From positions 1 to 11,179 of the forward strand of contig JAUZOX010000048.1 in assembly GCA_030706265.1 (NCBI GenBank): a stretch of DNA of 11,179 bases, given 5' to 3'. Positions 7,654-11,179 of this stretch are shown here, one piece after another (the first letter of the stretch is position 1; each line of letters begins with the position of its first letter). Source of the DNA: Bacteroidota bacterium (GTDB lineage: Bacteria; Bacteroidota; Bacteroidia; Bacteroidales; Cfx3-03). A program made the position numbers and the translations under genes. The notes under the pieces are model-generated. The model had not been told where the DNA came from. It saw only the letters and a list, made by a program, of their open reading frames with translations, and ran no database searches.

Positions 7654-9970
7654 TGTTGAGAAGCAATTGATAATTGAAAACAATGAATTGCGAATCCGTT
7701 TGGCAGAAAACAAAATGTTGATTAATGCTTTGAAGGATGATGATACGGATTCAAATCAGGTTATGACAGGTGATTGTCCGAATAACGCCGGATCATCTTC
7801 CAAAGACGATCCTTATGAGTTTATCATCGGCGAGATGAAAGAAAGTGCCTGTGTTCTTTCAGAAGACAACAGCATCATCTATTGTAATAAACTTTTTGTT
7901 GAAACTTTCGCTATCGCGGGCGTGTCCATCCTTGGCAAGGATATTCTTAAAGTCGTTTCCAGAAATGATAAAAACATCATGGAAACATTGCAGCGCGCCC
8001 GCAAGAAAGGAAAAAGCAGCATCGTGATCACTTTTATAAACCACACCGATGTGGTGAAGTACTTCCTGCTTTCGGTGAGTTCTTTATCCTATAATTCGTC
8101 GTTTGAATTATTCCTTTTGTTTACCGATATCACCGAGATCAAGGACAACAGGTTAACCAACGAGCTATTGCTGAACCATGCCCGGTTAGCCGCACTAAAC
8201 ATCATGGAGGATGAAATTTCGGCAAAGAACGAACTTGCAAAGACGAATAAAAAGTTGATCGAAGAGATTAGGGAGCGCAAGAAATCGGAACTAGAGCTGC
8301 AGCAAAGCAGATTCAACTTATTGGAAGCTCAAAAAATAGCCCGTATCGGTAACTGGATATATGACCTTAAATCGAAACAGCTTGTATTTTCGGATGAAAT
8401 ATACAGGATATTTGGCTTTGAGCTTTCCCATCATGCATTGAGTTACGAAGAGCTTAAAAATTTAATCCGCCCCGAATATTGGCAACCTATTGATGAAACT
8501 TCGCAGGCCGCGATAGAAGAGGGCGTCAATAAGCACCTGGAGATAAAGATTCATCGCAGGAATGGGGAGAGTTGCACTGTTTACGTTATTTTCACACCCG
8601 AGTTCAATGCCGCCGGAAAGATCATCAAACTCAACGGAACGGTACAGGATATCACCGAACGCAAAAAGATCGAAGAAGCGCTCATCAAAGTGAACCGCCT
8701 GTACAATGTGATCAGCCGCATCAATCAGATGATTGTCCATAACCAACGCCGGGAGACCATATTCAGCGAGGCTTGCAACATAGTGATCAGACACGGCAAA
8801 TTCAGAATGGCCTGGATCGGTTTGCTGGATGAGGAAAAAGAGACCATCGTCCCGGTTGCCTGGGCGGGGGCCGAACACGGATATCTGAAAAAGATAAAGG
8901 TGATTCCTTACACGAACATACCCGAAGGAAACGGGCCCACAGGGCTGGCAATCCGAAAGGGAAAATACTTTTACTGCAACGATATCGCCCATGATCCGGT
9001 CATGTCTTTATGGAAAGAGGAAGCATTGGAAAGGAACTTCAGGGCTTCAATTGCCTTTCCGATAAGGCTTTTCGGTAAAGTGATCGGCGCTTTTACTATT
9101 TACGTAACCGAACCCCACTTTTTCAATCAAACCGAAATCGATCTGCTTTCACAGGTTACGTCAGATATCTCCTTTGCACTGGAGGTGATAGAAACAGAAC
9201 AAAAGCGTCTGGAAGCGGAGAAAGCCATTAAAAAAATGAATGCCGAACTGGAACAACGGGTCAATCTCAGGACGCAACAGCTCGAGCAAGCCAATAAGGA
9301 ACTGGAGGCGTTCACCTATTCGGTTTCGCACGACCTCCGCGCCCCGCTGAGAAACATCAACGGCTGGAGCCAGGTTTTATTGGATGAATGCAAGGAGAGC
9401 CTTGGAGAAAATGGACTCAAATACATGGACCGGGTACTGTCGGAGACCCTACGGATGAATAATCTGATAGAAGATCTTATGAAACTTTCAAGGGTAACCC
9501 TGATCGAAAAGAAAAAGGAATCGGTTGATCTGACGGGCATCGCAAACACCATCGCCCACAGGTTACAGGACAAACCCATCAACCATCAACTTGAAATCAT
9601 CGTTCAGCCCGGGCTCAGGGCAACCGGAGATCCGCGTCTACTTGAAATAGCCCTTACCAACCTCCTTGAGAATTCCTACAAGTTTACCGGTAAACTGTCT
9701 CATGCCGTCATCGAGTTTGGTGAGTCAACCATTGACGGAAAACAAACTTTCTGGGTCAGGGATAATGGGGTCGGATTTGATATGGCAAACGCAAAGAACC
9801 TGTTTGGCGTGTTTCAAAGGATGCACAACCAAAATGACTTTCCGGGTACCGGCATCGGCCTGGCAACCGTCCAGCGCATCATCCACCGGCATGACGGAAT
9901 AATCTGGGCCAACTCAAAAATAAACGAGGGCACTACCTTTTACTTTACTATACCGGAAGAAAGTTTCTGA
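7646..9970 (+). CDS. Soluble sensor histidine kinase, PAS-PAS-GAF-HisKA-HATPase
   Basis: A 774-aa kinase without signal peptide or membrane segment. It opens with a short charged helix (about 4-30) having Leu8, Leu15 and Leu29 in heptad spacing, then a Ser/Asp/Asn-rich linker. The first PAS (about 55-165) ends FTDITEIK; a helix with LAALNIMEDEIS (181-192) follows. The second PAS, of PAS_3 type, is at about 222-340 (VQDITERKK). A GAF domain is at about 365-513, with GPTGLAIRKGKYFYCNDIA near 430-448. A coiled coil leads to HisKA with His562 in SVSHDLRAPLR. The HATPase has Asn676 in LLENSYKF, DNGVGF (706-711) and GTGIGL (734-739). The N box reads NS where NA is more usual, probably harmless. The core is a close paralogue of the membrane kinase at 1990-6126. 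It has no receiver, so it must phosphorylate another protein: the overlapping receiver-PAS protein or the Rcp1-like regulator are local candidates. The GAF lacks a bilin-binding CH motif, so I do not call it a phytochrome. The signal is probably cytoplasmic but unknown. Confidence 0.93.
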   Translation: MTDVEKQLIIENNELRIRLAENKMLINALKDDDTDSNQVMTGDCPNNAGSSSKDDPYEFIIGEMKESACVLSEDNSIIYCNKLFVETFAIAGVSILGKDILKVVSRNDKNIMETLQRARKKGKSSIVITFINHTDVVKYFLLSVSSLSYNSSFELFLLFTDITEIKDNRLTNELLLNHARLAALNIMEDEISAKNELAKTNKKLIEEIRERKKSELELQQSRFNLLEAQKIARIGNWIYDLKSKQLVFSDEIYRIFGFELSHHALSYEELKNLIRPEYWQPIDETSQAAIEEGVNKHLEIKIHRRNGESCTVYVIFTPEFNAAGKIIKLNGTVQDITERKKIEEALIKVNRLYNVISRINQMIVHNQRRETIFSEACNIVIRHGKFRMAWIGLLDEEKETIVPVAWAGAEHGYLKKIKVIPYTNIPEGNGPTGLAIRKGKYFYCNDIAHDPVMSLWKEEALERNFRASIAFPIRLFGKVIGAFTIYVTEPHFFNQTEIDLLSQVTSDISFALEVIETEQKRLEAEKAIKKMNAELEQRVNLRTQQLEQANKELEAFTYSVSHDLRAPLRNINGWSQVLLDECKESLGENGLKYMDRVLSETLRMNNLIEDLMKLSRVTLIEKKKESVDLTGIANTIAHRLQDKPINHQLEIIVQPGLRATGDPRLLEIALTNLLENSYKFTGKLSHAVIEFGESTIDGKQTFWVRDNGVGFDMANAKNLFGVFQRMHNQNDFPGTGIGLATVQRIIHRHDGIIWANSKINEGTTFYFTIPEESF

Positions 9971-10138
9971 TCAGCTATAACACTTTAACAACAAACCAAT
10001 TGTTCACAACGCATCTTTTATTTGTTTAAAAACCAACTCCAATTTAAAAAACGAATCATCATAAAAAGGCTGACGTTACCGAATATTGCTGTTTTGGTTT
10101 TTTTCTGTTTTCTTTCATGATTGGTTAATGATGGGTTG

Positions 10139-10169
10139 CAGAGGCGCAAGATCTTGCGTCTCTGTTTTT
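10139..10169 (+). terminator. Long palindromic terminator, possible dispersed repeat
   Basis: CAGAGGCGCAAGA (10139-10151) and TCTTGCGTCTCTG (10152-10164) are complementary along all 13 positions if one G-U pair is allowed; in RNA the central GATC or more would form the loop. TTTTT follows at 10165-10169. The stem and U tract make a good intrinsic terminator for the plus-strand genes, though it lies about 170 bp beyond the kinase stop. The AGACGCAA / TTGCGTCT core resembles short palindromes that I recall as being scattered between genes in several Bacteroidota genomes, so it may be a mobile or repeated element serving as a terminator. Confidence 0.75.
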
Positions 10170-10233
10170 AATATAAAACTGTCAATAGAAAATCCACCCC
10201 GGACTGATTGAAAGAAGATGCCCTATTTCCCTG

Positions 10234-10249
10234 ATTGAGGACCCTCAAT
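10234..10249. repeat. Short inverted repeat, ATTGAGG / CCTCAAT
   Basis: Two perfect 7-bp arms flank AC. The size suits either a small hairpin or a dimeric protein-binding site, but the position between convergent gene ends gives no obvious gene to regulate. The left arm overlaps the second copy of the CTGATTGA direct repeat. Function unknown. Confidence 0.35.
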
Positions 10250-10273
10250 GGATGAGCTATAGATAACGTCTTT

Positions 10274-10301
10274 AAAAGATAACAGGCCTCTTTATTGGCC
10301 T
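10274..10301 (-). terminator. Weak candidate terminator of rlmN
   Basis: Read on the minus strand, AGGCC (10301-10297), an 8-nt loop and GGCCT (10288-10284) form a 5-bp stem, followed by a T-rich GTTATCTTTT. It begins eight bases after the rlmN stop. The stem is short and the U tract interrupted. The same stem on the plus strand is followed by TTT, so it could act in both directions. Confidence 0.4.
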
Positions 10302-10308
10302 TTTAGAT

Positions 10309-11179
10309 CTAAATGCCGGGTTGCACTAATGCCTTAGTTGATAACATTCCGCAGGCGGCAAAGATATCCAGTCCCCGTGATGCTCGAGTAGTAGTCAGGA
10401 TTCCCTTGTGATTGAGCGCTTTGTTAAATGAAGCAATGGTTTCGTCATCCGAACCCTCAAAGGGAACTCCCGGAATAGTATGAAAACGGATCAGATTGAT
10501 CCTGCATTCAATGCCATTGAGGATGCGGGCCAGTTCCTTGATGTGCCGCGGGGTATCATTAAACCCCTTGAACATGATGTATTCAAAGGAGACCCGTCGC
10601 TGCGGGCCCATTGGAAAAGACCGGATCTCATTGAGAACTTCACGAATCGGATATGCCTTCTGAACCGGCATAATCTTACTCCGTTCATCATCAAAAGGAT
10701 TATGAAGGCTGATGGCCAGGTGGCAGTTGCTCCTTTCCAGGAATGCCCGGATGCCGGGAATAACGCCGATTGAGGATACGGTAATCCTCTTCGGACTCAT
10801 GGCGCAGCCCCAGTCGGATGTTAGTATCTCCAAGCTGTCAAGAACGTTTTGAAGGTTATCAAAAGGTTCGCCCATACCCATATACACCAGATTGGTAACC
10901 TTATCGCGTTCAGGAAGGCTGAATAGCTGATTAAGTATCTCTCCCGCAGTAAGTTGCCCCTGGAAACCCTGTTTGCCCGTCATGCAGAAAAGACAATTCA
11001 TCTTGCATCCCACCTGTGAGGAAACACAAAGCGTAGCTCGGTTCTGGTCGGGGATATAGGCCGTTTCTATGAACTTATCCTCTTTGGCCGGATATAGATA
11101 CTTTTTAGTTCCATCGACCGAAGCCTGGACTTTGAGCGGTTCGCAGAGTCCAAACTCAAACCTTTCACTCAACCGGTCA
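10309..11179 (-). CDS. rlmN: Dual-specificity RNA methyltransferase RlmN (5' end outside window)
   Basis: A radical SAM enzyme that adds a methyl group to C2 of adenosine 2503 in 23S rRNA and, in species studied, adenosine 37 of some tRNAs; it acts in the cytosol and tunes translation accuracy. The visible 287 residues, counted from the codon at 11172, contain the [4Fe-4S] motif CKMNCLFC (Cys56, Cys60, Cys63), Cys49 seven residues earlier (equivalent to E. coli Cys118), and the methyl-carrying Cys274 in FAACGML (equivalent to Cys355). YMGMGEPFDNL, SPKRITVSS, CHLAISLHNPF and RINLIRFHTIPG are family hallmarks. The frame stays open to the window edge (DRLSERF), and the usual 345-390 residues imply that roughly 60 or more N-terminal residues lie outside. 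Stop is TAG at 10311-10309. It is convergent with the kinase genes and functionally unrelated to them. Cfr was considered, but the extended Bacteroidota RlmN features fit better. Confidence 0.95.
   Translation of the reverse strand, partial: DRLSERFEFGLCEPLKVQASVDGTKKYLYPAKEDKFIETAYIPDQNRATLCVSSQVGCKMNCLFCMTGKQGFQGQLTAGEILNQLFSLPERDKVTNLVYMGMGEPFDNLQNVLDSLEILTSDWGCAMSPKRITVSSIGVIPGIRAFLERSNCHLAISLHNPFDDERSKIMPVQKAYPIREVLNEIRSFPMGPQRRVSFEYIMFKGFNDTPRHIKELARILNGIECRINLIRFHTIPGVPFEGSDDETIASFNKALNHKGILTTTRASRGLDIFAACGMLSTKALVQPGI

Larger units (their letters stand above)
9971..10308. other. Convergent intergenic region between the GAF kinase gene and rlmN
   Basis: There is no credible gene in these 338 bp. 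The left part (to about 10120) is A/T-rich with T runs on the plus strand. A long palindromic terminator lies at 10139-10169. Further right are an 8-bp direct repeat CTGATTGA (10204-10211 and 10231-10238), a 7-bp-arm inverted repeat (10234-10249), and a weak hairpin just past the rlmN stop. Because the flanking genes converge, no promoter is required here. Confidence 0.6.

Noticed and set aside
7640..7660. The receiver-PAS / kinase boundary as a frameshift breaking one hybrid kinase gene
   Set aside because: The upstream product ends in a tail that looks like a natural C-terminus and the downstream one starts with a recognisable N-terminal helix, so two genes with an 8-bp overlap explain it better.
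8462..8992. A 176-codon minus-strand open frame within the soluble kinase gene
   Set aside because: It is antisense to the second PAS and GAF domains, whose motifs are clear on the plus strand; no family resemblance was seen in the antisense product.
8738..9184. The GAF domain as a phytochrome or bilin-binding photosensor, suggested by the Rcp1-like receiver nearby
   Set aside because: There is no Cys-His bilin-attachment motif, no PHY domain, and the GAF motifs match the general GAF type common in PAS-GAF kinases.
10059..10118. A 19-aa basic reading frame on the minus strand (MKENRKKPKQQYSVTSAFL)
   Set aside because: It is very short, has no convincing ribosome binding site, and its composition follows directly from the T-rich plus strand.
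1..11179. CRISPR array, tRNA, insertion sequence, integrase or phage gene
   Set aside because: No regularly spaced repeats, cloverleaf sequence, transposase motif or phage-like gene was seen on either strand.

Overview
The window looks like a piece of a Bacteroidota (Bacteroidetes) chromosome, probably from an environmental, sensor-rich lineage. The reasons are: an RlmN with the FAACGMLST-type C-terminus I associate with this phylum; A/T-rich leaders without a clear Shine-Dalgarno sequence before most starts; a possible TTTG / TAnnTTT(G) promoter; and many PAS-type histidine kinases. The lineage is an inference from motifs, not from a search.

Layout. Bases 1-1573 (+) hold the 3' part of a hybrid histidine kinase (PAS, HisKA, HATPase, receiver), cut by the left edge and closed by a strong terminator hairpin. 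A 416-bp non-coding stretch follows. Bases 1990-9970 (+) hold four signalling genes in the same direction: a 1378-aa membrane kinase with an extracellular double-Cache-like sensor and six PAS domains; four bases later a 151-aa Rcp1-like single-domain response regulator; after an 89-bp gap a 325-aa receiver-PAS protein; and, overlapping it by 8 bp, a 774-aa soluble PAS-PAS-GAF histidine kinase. A 338-bp gap with a long palindromic terminator separates these from a convergent, right-edge-truncated rlmN on the minus strand (10309-11179), a housekeeping rRNA/tRNA methyltransferase unrelated to the signalling genes.

How the genes may work together. The two complete kinases have closely related catalytic cores and no receiver of their own, while two separate receiver proteins lie beside them. 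The simplest reading is two kinase/receiver sets: a membrane kinase with an Rcp1-like receiver, and a receiver-PAS protein with a soluble GAF kinase. Cross-talk is possible because the kinase cores are so alike. No gene in the window carries a DNA-binding, GGDEF, EAL or other effector domain, so the output must lie elsewhere. All domain families are known. The least-explained element is the conserved-looking C-terminal tail of the receiver-PAS protein and its tight coupling to the next kinase. I saw no tRNA, CRISPR array, insertion sequence or phage gene.
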